The position numbers and the translations under genes are program-made. The notes under the pieces are model-generated. The model made no database searches, was not told where the DNA came from, and saw nothing but the letters and a program-made list of their open reading frames with translations. Positions 18,518 through 27,225 of a stretch of 64,000 nucleotides of DNA are shown piece after piece. The first letter of the stretch is position 1. Each line of letters starts with the position of its first letter. This DNA is from Thiocystis violacea (GTDB lineage: Bacteria > Pseudomonadota > Gammaproteobacteria > Chromatiales > Chromatiaceae). The stretch lies in assembly GCF_016583575.1 (NCBI RefSeq), contig NZ_NRRG01000002.1, positions 124,001-188,000 of the forward strand, read 5' to 3'.

Positions 18518-19165
18518 CTAAGGTTCCCCCCGCGGTCTCTCGGGGTCGCGCGGTTCGTCCCGTCCGCCGCCGAACAAGCGCGCGACGAATCGAAATACCC
18601 GCTTGATCCCACGCCACACCTTCGGCAGCAGCCAGACCAGCATCAGCAGGAAGAGGGCGAGCAGCCCCAGGAATACGGCTGGATGATTGATCGCGATGAA
18701 CAGACCCGCCACCACGCCGACGTCCTCGGTGACGGAGGCGGCCCAGTTGGTGAAGGGCTCGGGCGAGGTGTTGATCAGCACGCGCGTGCCCGACTTGGCG
18801 GCATGCGAGGCGGCGGCGAGCCCGCCGCCCAGGAGGGCCGCCGCGAGATCCGCGCCCGGTCCGAGATCGCCGATCGCGCCGGCGGCCAGCATGGCGCCGG
18901 CCGGGATGCGCACGAAGGTATGCAGCGAATCCCAGGCGGTGTCGACGCCCGGAATCTTGTCGGCCACGAACTCGACCATGTACATCGCGCCCGCCGCGAG
19001 CAGCACCAGCGGGTCCGTCAGGATCTCAAGCCCAGGCGGCAGATCCAGATGGCCGCTCGTCCCGAGCAGACCCAACATCAGGACCGCGGCATAGAGATTG
19101 ATGCCGCTGGCCCATCCAGCCCCCAGGGCCAAGGCCAGGGTTTGAGTCAGATCGTCCACGGGCAT
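18518..19165 (-). CDS. DUF4126 membrane protein
   Basis: A 215-residue integral membrane protein with five or six hydrophobic segments. Family-like features are ALGAGWASGINLYAAVLMLGLLG at the N-terminus, the polar KIPGVDTAWDSLHTFVRIPAGA loop, ASHAAKSGTRVLINTSPEPF and a basic C-terminal tail (GGGRDEPRDPERPRGEP). Function unknown. It sits between a decayed locus and the divergent DUF2939 gene and has no obvious operon partner. Confidence 0.82.
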   Translation of the reverse strand: MPVDDLTQTLALALGAGWASGINLYAAVLMLGLLGTSGHLDLPPGLEILTDPLVLLAAGAMYMVEFVADKIPGVDTAWDSLHTFVRIPAGAMLAAGAIGDLGPGADLAAALLGGGLAAASHAAKSGTRVLINTSPEPFTNWAASVTEDVGVVAGLFIAINHPAVFLGLLALFLLMLVWLLPKVWRGIKRVFRFVARLFGGGRDEPRDPERPRGEP

Positions 19166-19286
19166 TCCTCGCTGCGATGGATATAGGGCTGGGATTATAG
19201 ACGCGGCCTCGCTCGCCGCCGCGTGCTCGAATGTCCCGGTCTCATCCGCGATACTGCACGGCCATCATCCCAAGGAGAACTCACTC

Positions 19287-19781
19287 ATGACTCGCCTGTT
19301 CGCCTTTCTACTGGCCTTCCTGGTCATCGGCTACGCTGTTTGGCCCTATTACGGCGTCTATCGGCTGGATAGCGCGCTCGGCGCGGACGAGGCGCGGGCG
19401 ATCGCGCCATTCGTCGATCTTCCGGCGATCCAGGCCAACTACAAGGAACGCATTGGCGGCGCGCTCAAGGAGATGGTTCCCGAGAGCAACCGCGAGGGCG
19501 AACGTGTCATCGCCTGGCTCGCCGAAAGCCTGCGGCCATTCGGCGAGGCCGCCCTGGAGCAGACCATCACCCTGGACTGGGTGCGCCACCAACTGCGCGA
19601 GGCCGCCTCCCGCTCGACCGAGGAGCGCCCGGCTTACTTCATGGCTGGAATCGATTACGCCTTCTTCGAGTCCTGGAACCGCTTCCTCGTTCGGCTTGGA
19701 CCGCCCGAGAGCGCGACGCGCGTGGTCATGAGACTTCAAGGCGCGAGTTGGCGGATAACGGATATCCTGGAACCTGATTAG
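19287..19781 (+). CDS. DUF2939 domain protein
   Basis: A 164-residue exported or membrane-anchored protein with one N-terminal hydrophobic segment (MTRLFAFLLAFLVIGYAVWPYY). The DUF2939-like body contains LDSALGADEARAIAPFVDLPAIQANYKERI and ends LQGASWRITDILEP. Function unknown. The ribosome site AAGGAGAA lies just upstream. A strong hairpin (19814-19856) follows the stop. Confidence 0.8.
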   Translation: MTRLFAFLLAFLVIGYAVWPYYGVYRLDSALGADEARAIAPFVDLPAIQANYKERIGGALKEMVPESNREGERVIAWLAESLRPFGEAALEQTITLDWVRHQLREAASRSTEERPAYFMAGIDYAFFESWNRFLVRLGPPESATRVVMRLQGASWRITDILEPD

Positions 19782-19813
19782 CCCAGCCGGATCCCGCCTG
19801 CTCAAACTCAAGC

Positions 19814-19856
19814 CCCGCATCACGGCGGCTCAGGCGACTGGCCGCCGTGATGCGGG
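19814..19856. terminator. 16-bp perfect hairpin between convergent DUF2939 and uspA genes
   Basis: CCCGCATCACGGCGGC (19814-19829) pairs exactly with GCCGCCGTGATGCGGG (19841-19856) around an 11-base loop. It probably ends transcription from both sides. Confidence 0.7.
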
Positions 19857-19930
19857 ACATGACACGCCAGCGACCGCCGCCGCTGGCATGAGCCCTATCG
19901 CTGATTGGGACAACCCGATTCCGGACCGGT

Positions 19931-20356
19931 CTAGCGGACCAGCGTGACCGGTATTTTCACCAGATGAATGACCTGGGTCGCCACCGACCCCATCAGCAGG
20001 CTCGCGAGTTCCCCCCGACCATGACTGCCCATGACGATGGCGTCGCAGCCCTGCTCATTGGCGTAATTCGCGATGGTTTGCGCGACCGGCCCGATGAGCA
20101 CCTCGGCCCGGTACGGGAAGCCCGCTTCGTCGAGCAAGGCGCGCGCCGCCGCCATCTCGGTCTCGCCCTCGGCCTGCTGGGTATGCGCGATCTCTTCCTC
20201 GGTCAGAAAACGTCGGACCTCCCAGGCATCGACCGGTCGACGCACATTGATCAGATGGATCTCGGCCGGCTCCTTGCAGCGAGCCAGGCGTATCAGATAG
20301 CGGACCGCGTTCTCCGAGGACTTCGAACCATCGACCGGCATCAGAAACTTGATCAT
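19931..20356 (-). CDS. Universal stress protein UspA family
   Basis: A 141-residue single-domain universal stress protein. The N-terminus MIKFLMPVDGSKSSENAVRY has the first-strand Asp. The ATP-binding signature near the C-terminus is present (GSHGRGELASLLMGSVATQV, matching G-x2-G-x9-G-S). Its ATG overlaps the stop of the NhaD-like antiporter gene (ATGA, 20353-20356), so the two are co-translated. It may be a cytosolic regulator of the antiporter, as in other transporter-Usp pairs. Confidence 0.93.
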   Translation of the reverse strand: MIKFLMPVDGSKSSENAVRYLIRLARCKEPAEIHLINVRRPVDAWEVRRFLTEEEIAHTQQAEGETEMAAARALLDEAGFPYRAEVLIGPVAQTIANYANEQGCDAIVMGSHGRGELASLLMGSVATQVIHLVKIPVTLVR

Positions 20357-21819
20357 TGAGTGACCTCCCGTGCCGCCCCTGGCTGGGCGGCGAATTGGAT
20401 GGTGGATGCTTGACCCTGCGTGGCGATCGGTTGCGCCGCCCGCGAGACATTCGCCGCCGGTGCTTCCGCGTCATGGGCCGCATGCGGTTGCCAGCCGAGG
20501 GTGAGGAAGAGCGCGGCGAAACCGATCACATAGGCGACGGCCACATGCCAGCCGTGACGCAGCCAGGAACCAACCGATTTGGCTTGCGGGTAAAGATTCG
20601 AGAGCGCCACGCCGGCGGAGCTGCCAAACCAGATCATGGAGCCTCCGAAGCCAACCGCATAGGCCAGCATTCCCCAATCGAAGCCGCCCTGCTCGATCGC
20701 GAGCGCGGTGAGCGGGATATTGTCGAACACGGCCGAGACGAACCCCAAGGTGAAGGCGGAGTACCAGGAGGCCTCGGGCAGTTTCTCCACGGGCATCATC
20801 GAGGCGCAGACCACCAGGGTCAGCAGGAAGAGACTGCCCTTGAAGGCCTCCGGCAGCAGGCTCCACTCGGGCTTGCGCAACGCGGTGGCCAGCAGCAGGG
20901 CAACCCAGACCGCGACGCCGAGAACCGGAAAGGTGTTCCCCAGATCCTTGAAACTGGAGTTCACGACAATGTTGGTACCGACGGCGGCGATGAGAATCCA
21001 GGCGACGATACCAAGCCGTGTCCAGTCGATCTGGCTTCCCGCCGGGACATCGCGCACCATCGGCGAGAAGCGATGCTGTTGGAGCGCGGCCGGGATGCCG
21101 AACACCACCAGGGCCACGCCAGCGGCGACATAGGCGTGGAACACCTCCGAGGGCGCGACGCCGGAAATCCACATCATGGTGGTCGTGGTATCGCCGACCA
21201 CGCTGCCGGAGCCGCCGGCGTTGGAGGCGGCGACGATCGCCGCGAGATAGCCGATATGCACCCGACGCTGGAAGACGGTAAAGGCGATCGTACCGCCGAT
21301 CAGGGCGGCGGCGATGTTGTCGAGGAAGCTCGACAGCACAAAAATCGCGGCCAGGAGCGCCAGCCCGCCGAACCAGCCGCCCGGCAGGTAACGGGGCAGG
21401 ATCTGGGGCATCCCGCTATCCTCGAAATGTCGCGCCAGGAGCGCGAAGCCGAGCAGCAGACCAAGCAGGTTGGTCAGAATGACCCATTCATGCCCCAGGT
21501 GTCCCGCCAGACCGGCCAACCCCATGCCGGCGTGAAAACCCGTGAAGGTGAGTTTGTACAGCGTGATCGCGCCAAGACCGGTCAGGGCCACGGGAAGGGT
21601 GTGATTGTGAAAGAAGGCGACCCCGAGCAGGGTGAGCGCGAAGAGGATGAATTCGATCGGCACACCCAAGAGCGCGATCTCATGGACCGCCGGCGCGGCA
21701 TTGGCCGTGAGCGGGACCAGCGTGCTGATCAGGATCAGGGCGATGACCTGGGGCCAACGCAGGCGTCGAAACGCGGGCATTCCCTGGGCGGCGGGTATCA
21801 AGCTGGGTTGGGAGTTCAA
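20353..21819 (-). CDS. nhaD: NhaD-like / ArsB-NhaD superfamily sodium:proton antiporter
   Basis: A 488-residue membrane protein with a leading signal-like helix (LIALILIST within WPQVIALILISTLVPL) and 11-12 further helices. Superfamily landmarks are the two discontinuous-helix hairpins: FLDNIAAALIGGTIAF, then SNAGGSGSVVGDTTTTMMW, and VFDNIPLTALAIEQGGFDWG. It probably exchanges Na+ for H+; the superfamily also contains dicarboxylate and arsenite carriers, so NhaD is the best but not the only reading. The C-terminus (about 40 residues) is Ala/Gln-rich. It is the first gene of a two-gene operon with uspA. Confidence 0.8.
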   Translation of the reverse strand: MNSQPSLIPAAQGMPAFRRLRWPQVIALILISTLVPLTANAAPAVHEIALLGVPIEFILFALTLLGVAFFHNHTLPVALTGLGAITLYKLTFTGFHAGMGLAGLAGHLGHEWVILTNLLGLLLGFALLARHFEDSGMPQILPRYLPGGWFGGLALLAAIFVLSSFLDNIAAALIGGTIAFTVFQRRVHIGYLAAIVAASNAGGSGSVVGDTTTTMMWISGVAPSEVFHAYVAAGVALVVFGIPAALQQHRFSPMVRDVPAGSQIDWTRLGIVAWILIAAVGTNIVVNSSFKDLGNTFPVLGVAVWVALLLATALRKPEWSLLPEAFKGSLFLLTLVVCASMMPVEKLPEASWYSAFTLGFVSAVFDNIPLTALAIEQGGFDWGMLAYAVGFGGSMIWFGSSAGVALSNLYPQAKSVGSWLRHGWHVAVAYVIGFAALFLTLGWQPHAAHDAEAPAANVSRAAQPIATQGQASTIQFAAQPGAAREVTQ

Positions 21820-22400
21820 TCGATCAACCTCTTAAACTGCATCTTATGTTGTCGACGGTTTCCATGCCGTGTCGCCGAGACGCGCTCCTGTCGGGGCTTC
21901 CGAGTACGGAACGATCAGGTTGCGATCTGGTTGAGTCATGTAAGTCTTGATCGGGCGCGACCCATTGATTCATGCGCGTGAAGACCGCCGGGATTCCGTG
22001 GTGGATGAGACAGGGAATGAATCGCTGCCCTGTCCCTGGGCATGGCGGCAACCCCTGTTGCCCGTCCATATTCCCAAGGCCCACCCGCTCAACCGCCATG
22101 GACGTCGCATCGACGACCGGGTGGCGAGCGGCGCGATCTTGTTCTTGCCGCGGGTGAGCTGTCAATGAAAGGCCTCGTGCCTCAGGGGGATTCGCTCGAA
22201 CGGCACGTCCCATCGACGCCTTCCGGGGTGGAGACGATCCTGTGCGAACGTGGTTTGCCGAGCGTGCCGAACGGCCGGGCCGGCTATTTTTCAGGCGAGG
22301 GATCCGGCCTGGCCGACGAAGGTGGCCAATCGGGTCGGGGGAAAAGGATCTTGCCTGTCGCCGCCACCCTCCCGCGAAGAGTCATGGCGGCGCGGATCGC
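21820..22400. other. 581-base gap between nhaD and transaldolase genes
   Basis: No convincing gene or RNA was found on either strand. Short open frames here overlap one another and lack ribosome sites or recognisable residues. The left part should contain the nhaD promoter. The right end follows the transaldolase stop, and I could not mark a clear terminator. Confidence 0.5.
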
Positions 22401-23372
22401 CTAGGAATGCTGGCAAACCTCGTGGGCGAATTGCTCCAGCTTGCGGGTATCCGCGGCGAAGAGACGGATGCCCTCGGCGAGTTTCTCGGTGGCCATGGCC
22501 TCTTCGTTGAGATCCCAGCGGAAACTGGCCTCGTCGAGGGAGACCCTGGGGATATCCATGGCGAGCGCCTTTTCCGGGTCGAGTTTCCTCGGCAGATCGC
22601 CCTCGGCGGAGGCGAGTTCGCCGAGCAGGGCGGGCGCGATGGTGAGATAGTCGCAGCCGGCCAGTTCCAGGATCTCTTCCAGAGTGCGGAAACTCGCGCC
22701 CATGACGACCGTCTGGTAATCATGGCGTTTGTAGTAGTTGTAGATGCGCGTGACGGATCGAACGCCCGGATCCTCGTCGGAGGGATAACCCGCGACGTTC
22801 TCGGCCTTCTTGTACCAGTCGAGAATACGGCCGACGAAGGGCGAGATGAGGGTCACGCCCGCGTCGGCGCAGGCGACGGCCTGGGCGAAGCCGAACAGCA
22901 GGGTCAGATTGCAATGAATGCCCCGGCGCTCCAGCGCCTGCGCCGCGCGAATGCCCTCCCAGGTCGAGGCGATCTTGAACAGCACCCGTTCCGTCGGATC
23001 GATCCCGGCCTCCTGGTAAAGCTTTACCAACTCCTCGGCGCGACGCAGGGTGGCGTCGCTGTCGAAGGAGAGACGCGCGTCGATCTCGGTGGAGACCCGC
23101 CCTGGGACGATCTTGAGGATCTCGACGCCGAAGTTGACGGCCAGTTTGTCCATGGTCCAGCGCGCCCGCGCCAGGCTGTCTTCGCCGCCCCGGTTCATGC
23201 CGAAGAGCACCGCGTCCTCGACCAGTTCGCGATAGGGCGGCATCTGGGCGGCCTTGTAGAGAAGCGAGGGATTGGTCGTGGCGTCCTGGGGCTGGTAGTC
23301 GAGAATCGACGCGAAATCGCCGGTATCCGCGACCACGGTGGTCATGCTCTTGAGTTGCGCGAGTTTGCTCAT
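22401..23372 (-). CDS. tal: Transaldolase
   Basis: A 323-residue TalB-type transaldolase. Landmarks are [14 protein letters not shown], the catalytic lysine segment [42 protein letters not shown] and [19 protein letters not shown]. It exchanges a dihydroxyacetone unit between sedoheptulose-7-P and glyceraldehyde-3-P in the pentose-phosphate pathway. The length is normal. It is monocistronic and divergent from the HD hydrolase gene. Confidence 0.97.
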   Translation of the reverse strand: MSKLAQLKSMTTVVADTGDFASILDYQPQDATTNPSLLYKAAQMPPYRELVEDAVLFGMNRGGEDSLARARWTMDKLAVNFGVEILKIVPGRVSTEIDARLSFDSDATLRRAEELVKLYQEAGIDPTERVLFKIASTWEGIRAAQALERRGIHCNLTLLFGFAQAVACADAGVTLISPFVGRILDWYKKAENVAGYPSDEDPGVRSVTRIYNYYKRHDYQTVVMGASFRTLEEILELAGCDYLTIAPALLGELASAEGDLPRKLDPEKALAMDIPRVSLDEASFRWDLNEEAMATEKLAEGIRLFAADTRKLEQFAHEVCQHS

Positions 23373-23595
23373 GCGTCGGGGCCTCTGGGTTGATGGTTCG
23401 GCCAGGCATCCAGCCGTCTGGCCGAACGGGATGACGGGTTCGACAAGTGTCGAGCCCGTTGGTTTTCGTGCTCACCGCCGCCGATTCCGGCACGGCGGGT
23501 CGGGCGTTGTTCCATTCAACGATCGATCCCAACTGGAGGCTGGAGAATCGGCGCGAGCGGCGAGTCGATCAAAGATGCGATAGAACGGAGGAACG

Positions 23596-24129
23596 ATGGA
23601 TCAAGCGGATTTTTCGCGAGTCGTGGACGCCCTGGGTTTCGCGGCCCACAAGCATCGGGATCAGCGGCGCAAGGACCAGGAGGCATCGCCCTATATCAAC
23701 CACCCCATCGCGCTGATGCGGGTGCTCTCGCTGGAGGGGGACGTGCGGGATCCGCTCGTGCTCTGCGCGGCCCTGCTCCATGACACGGTGGAGGATACCG
23801 AGACCACGCCCGAGGAACTGGCCGAGCGTTTCGGCCCCGAGATTCGTGATCTGGTGATGGAGGTCACGGACGACAAGCGTCTGCCCAAGGAGGAGCGCAA
23901 GCGTTTGCAGATCCAGCGCGCCGGGGGCGCGAGCGAGCGGGCGCGGCTGGTGAAGCTCGCCGACAAGATCTGCAATCTGCGCGACATGGCGGACAGTCCG
24001 CCGCATAGCTGGGACTTGCGCCGACGTCGGGAGTATTTCGATTGGGCCGCCGAGGTGATCTCGCGGTTACGCGGGACTCACCCCGAACTGGAAGCCCTGT
24101 TCGACCGAGCTTACGCACGGCGGCCCTGA
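23596..24129 (+). CDS. HD-domain phosphohydrolase (RelA/SpoT-like small hydrolase)
   Basis: A 177-residue protein of the small ppGpp-hydrolase-like HD family. Metal site: H15-K-H within FAAHKHRDQRRK, then INHPIALMRVL, the HD pair in LLHDTVEDTETTPEEL, and VKLADKICNLRDM, where Asp completes the site. The synthetase and regulatory domains of Rel/SpoT are absent. It probably removes pyrophosphate from (p)ppGpp or a related nucleotide. An excellent GGAGG ribosome site precedes the ATG. It converges with the DUF475 gene of the Ter island; a functional link is possible but not shown. Confidence 0.88.
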   Translation: MDQADFSRVVDALGFAAHKHRDQRRKDQEASPYINHPIALMRVLSLEGDVRDPLVLCAALLHDTVEDTETTPEELAERFGPEIRDLVMEVTDDKRLPKEERKRLQIQRAGGASERARLVKLADKICNLRDMADSPPHSWDLRRRREYFDWAAEVISRLRGTHPELEALFDRAYARRP

Positions 24130-24196
24130 AGGATTGTGCCGGCATGGGTTGCCGGCACGGTTCGTTGCAAGCGTGGCGCTCAATCTCGAGACGCGG

Positions 24197-25246
24197 TCAT
24201 ACGCCTTCCCCCACGCCATCCGCATGCTTTCGTTTGTAACGCACCGAGGAAATCAGAGCGAAGACGATGAAGGCGACGCCGATCAGGCCGGTGATGACCT
24301 CGGGGATATGGAACACGATGCTCGCCAGCATGATGCCCGCCAGGGCGCCGATCGCCCAATGCGCGCCGTGCTCCAGGAAGACGTACTCGTCCAGGGTGCC
24401 CTTGTTGACCAGATAGACGGTCAGCGAGCGCACGAACATGGCGCCGATGGCCAGACCCAGCATGATGATGACCACGTCGCGGGTAATGGCGAAGGCCCCG
24501 ATCACGCCATCGAAGGAGAAGGAGGCATCCAGCACCTCCAGGTAGAGAAAGCCCGCGATGCCCGAGCGCTTGGCGGTTTCCACCATGGCCTCGCCTTCCT
24601 CTTCGTTCTCGAAGAGGCTGTCAAGGCTGCTCACGGCGACATAGAGGATCACACCGCCGACACCCGCCACCAGAAGCGACAGACGCTCGGCCGGTTCAAG
24701 CGGTAGGAACGCCTGGAGGAGAAAGAGCACGACCAGCGCCACCATGACCTCGATGGCATCGAGCTTGCCAAGCCGCGACAGGCGTTCCTCAATGGCGCCG
24801 AGCCAGTGCAATTCCTTCTCTGAGTTCAGCATGAAATAGAGGAACACCAGCAGGAGGAACATCCCGCCGAAGGCCGAGATGCCGATATGGCTCTCCTCCA
24901 GGTACTTGGCGTATTGCTCCGGTTGTTGCAGCGCCATGGAGGCGACCTCTCCCATGCCCTGCCCGGAGGCGATGGCCACGATCACGATGGGAAAGACCAG
25001 GCGCATGCCGAAGACGGCGATCAGGATACCGACGGTCAGGAAGATCTGCTGCCATTTGGCGTCCATCTCCTTGAGTACGGAGGCGTTCACCACGGCATTG
25101 TCGAACGACAGACTGACCTCCATGACACCGAGGATGATGACCAGGAACACGGCGGCCATGCCCCCCGCCGGCGTCTGAAGTCCCCAATAATAGGCGGCGA
25201 TCACGCACGCGATGGTGACCAGGATGGAATAACGAAAGGCTTTCAT
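24197..25246 (-). CDS. DUF475 / TerC-superfamily membrane protein
   Basis: A 349-residue integral membrane protein of the TerC superfamily (DUF475 branch). About nine helices are present, with the paired acidic motifs EVSLSFDNAVVNASVL and LEVLDASFSFDGVIGAFAIT, where the acidic and Asn residues are thought to bind metal. The DUF475 family is recurrent in tellurite/stress (Ter) islands, and here it faces the TerY gene pair across a 246-base divergent region. It likely exports or senses metal at the membrane; substrate unknown. Confidence 0.9.
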   Translation of the reverse strand: MKAFRYSILVTIACVIAAYYWGLQTPAGGMAAVFLVIILGVMEVSLSFDNAVVNASVLKEMDAKWQQIFLTVGILIAVFGMRLVFPIVIVAIASGQGMGEVASMALQQPEQYAKYLEESHIGISAFGGMFLLLVFLYFMLNSEKELHWLGAIEERLSRLGKLDAIEVMVALVVLFLLQAFLPLEPAERLSLLVAGVGGVILYVAVSSLDSLFENEEEGEAMVETAKRSGIAGFLYLEVLDASFSFDGVIGAFAITRDVVIIMLGLAIGAMFVRSLTVYLVNKGTLDEYVFLEHGAHWAIGALAGIMLASIVFHIPEVITGLIGVAFIVFALISSVRYKRKHADGVGEGV

Positions 25247-25492
25247 CGACTACCCTATTCGAGTGGTTTAGGTACGTTTCTCCAAGGCGCACTTTAACCG
25301 ATTTTAGTGGCGCTCACGGGGCGCGATCACGGGGCGTCGAGGGTGTAATGGATCGGGCCAGCGGAGGCCGGGCAACCTCCAGCCTCCTGGTCGCGAGGAT
25401 TTGAAGGCAAGGGGCGCTTCCAATAGGATGCGGATCAGTGGCCTCGCCATCGGTCAACACCCCCATCGTCCACGAAATCCGAGCGCGACGAA
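25247..25492. promoter_or_regulatory. Divergent control region between DUF475 and TerY genes
   Basis: This 246-base spacer separates the two arms of the Ter-type island, so both promoters should lie here, at least one reading each way. I could not assign -35/-10 boxes or an operator with confidence. Confidence 0.4.
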
Positions 25493-26134
25493 ATGCCCAT
25501 CAGAAGACTCCCCGTCTACATCCTGCTCGACACCTCCGGCTCCATGCGCGGAGAGCCCATCCACTCCGTCAACGTCGGTCTGCGGGCGATGTTCAGCGCG
25601 CTGCGGCAGGATCCCTATGCCCTGGAAAGCGTCCATCTTTCCATCATCACCTTCGATATCGAGCCGCGTGAGTATCTACCGCTGACCCCATTGGACGGCG
25701 TGAACATCGGCGAGATCCAGGCGCCGGATTCCGGCGCGACCTTCCTGGGCGCGGCGCTGGAGTTGCTGCTCCAGTGCGTCGATCGCGATCTGCGCCGGAA
25801 CACGCCCGAGGCCAAGGGCGACTGGCGTCCGCTGCTGTTCCTCATGACCGATGGAAGCCCCTCCGACCTGCACGCTTTCCGCCAGGCGATTCCGGAGGTC
25901 AAGCGGCGCGATTTCGGCTCGATCGTCGCCTGCGCCGCCGGACCCAAGGCCCGCCAGGACTATCTGCGCGAACTCACCGACCGGGTCGTCACGCTCGACA
26001 CCCTGGACGCGGCGGCCTTCTCGGGCTTCTTCAAGTGGGTATCCGCGAGCGTCGCGGTCGGGTCGAGCAGCGCCGGCCTCGCGGATCAGGTCTCGCTGCC
26101 GCCACCCCCGCCCGAGATCCAACTGTTACCTTGA
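25493..26134 (+). CDS. terY1-like: TerY-like von Willebrand factor A protein (first copy)
   Basis: A 213-residue protein that is nearly all one vWA domain. The MIDAS motif D-T-S-G-S is at ILLDTSGSMRGEP, a Thr follows in DSGATFLGAALE, and the third element is in FLMTDGSPSDLHAF. TerY proteins act in the cytosol as metal-dependent scaffolds of the Ter stress system. It lacks the zinc ribbon of the next gene. It is the first cistron of a four-gene run (vWA, vWA-zinc, PP2C, kinase), with 33 bases to the next gene. The name is by family, not proven orthology. Confidence 0.9.
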   Translation: MPIRRLPVYILLDTSGSMRGEPIHSVNVGLRAMFSALRQDPYALESVHLSIITFDIEPREYLPLTPLDGVNIGEIQAPDSGATFLGAALELLLQCVDRDLRRNTPEAKGDWRPLLFLMTDGSPSDLHAFRQAIPEVKRRDFGSIVACAAGPKARQDYLRELTDRVVTLDTLDAAAFSGFFKWVSASVAVGSSSAGLADQVSLPPPPPEIQLLP

Positions 26135-26167
26135 TTCAAGACGATCCACCTTGGCAGGAGTACATCC

Positions 26168-27220
26168 ATGCGCAGGCTTCCCGTGTTCTTCGTCCTGGAC
26201 TGCTCGGAGTCGATGGCCGGAGACAATCTCAAGAAGATGGAGGATGGCTTGCAGGCCGTCGTGCGCGCGCTGCGCGGCGATCCGCATGCGCTGGAGACGG
26301 TTCATCTTTCCGTCATCGCTTTCGCCGGGATCGCGCGGACCATCGTCCCGCTGCTGGAGATCGCCTCCTTCTATCCGCCGAAGCTCCCGCTGGGCGGCGG
26401 CACCAGTCTCGGCGCCGCGCTCGACACCCTGATGGGCGAGCTTGACCGCTCGGTCGTCCGGACCACCGCCGAACGCAAGGGCGACTGGAAGCCGATCGTC
26501 TATCTCTTCACCGACGGACACCCGACCGACGATCCGGGACCGGCGATCGAGCGCTGGAACGCGCGCTACGCCAGTCGCGCCAACCTGATCGCCGTGGGCA
26601 TCGGCCAGGGCGCGGATTTTTCCCGACTCAAGCGTCTGACCGAACAGGTGATTCTCTTCGAGGAGACGCGGGAGGGTGACTTCCGGACCTTCGTCAATTG
26701 GGTCAGCGCCTCGCTGGTCGCCCAGAGCCGAAGCCTGGGCGAGGGACTCTACAATCAGGCGCGGCCGCTGCTGGACAAGCGTGTGCTGACGCTCGTCAAG
26801 GAGCCGCCGCCGACCCCGGTCGACGAAGCCTGCGTGACCCTGGTCGGTCGCTGTCAGAAGACCCGCAAGCCCTACCTCATCAAGTACGACCGTGAACTCC
26901 AGGATGTCGCCACCAACGACTTCCAGTTCCAGGTCTCGCTCTACCGGCTGTCGGGCTGCCATGCGCTCGACGAGGACTATTTCGCCTGGTCGGACCCGCG
27001 CGCGAGCGACCGCAAGGTCAATACCACCGAGCTGATCGGCGCGCCGGCCTGCCCGCACTGCGGCAACGCCACGGCCTTCGCGAAATGCGGCTGCGGTCAA
27101 CTGCTATGCATCAATGGCCCTGGGAAGGCGACCTGCCCCTGGTGCGAGACCACGGTGGTCTTCGCGCCCTCGCCCTCCGCGGACGATACCGGGTTCGAGG
27201 TCGGTCGCGGGCGAGGGTGA
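26168..27220 (+). CDS. terY2-like: TerY-like vWA protein with C-terminal zinc ribbon (second copy)
   Basis: A 350-residue protein. The vWA domain (about 1-200) has D-C-S-E-S (FFVLDCSESMAGDN), GGGTSLGAALDTL and LFTDGHPTDDPG. The C-terminal third has a cysteine-rich zinc domain with the pairs CPHC, CGC and CPWC. This vWA plus zinc-ribbon layout is that of the TerY-C type. A paralogue of the preceding gene, it probably scaffolds the phosphatase and kinase encoded downstream. An AGGAG ribosome site precedes the ATG. The stop is 5 bases before the PP2C start. Confidence 0.92.
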   Translation: MRRLPVFFVLDCSESMAGDNLKKMEDGLQAVVRALRGDPHALETVHLSVIAFAGIARTIVPLLEIASFYPPKLPLGGGTSLGAALDTLMGELDRSVVRTTAERKGDWKPIVYLFTDGHPTDDPGPAIERWNARYASRANLIAVGIGQGADFSRLKRLTEQVILFEETREGDFRTFVNWVSASLVAQSRSLGEGLYNQARPLLDKRVLTLVKEPPPTPVDEACVTLVGRCQKTRKPYLIKYDRELQDVATNDFQFQVSLYRLSGCHALDEDYFAWSDPRASDRKVNTTELIGAPACPHCGNATAFAKCGCGQLLCINGPGKATCPWCETTVVFAPSPSADDTGFEVGRGRG

Positions 27221-27225
27221 AGCCG

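Noticed and set aside
22242-23393. A 383-codon plus-strand frame opposite transaldolase
   Set aside because: It lies antisense to an unmistakable transaldolase gene and shows no family features.
24197-25246. Orthodox TerC of the tellurite operon
   Set aside because: Motifs and length fit the DUF475 branch of the superfamily better than classic TerC.
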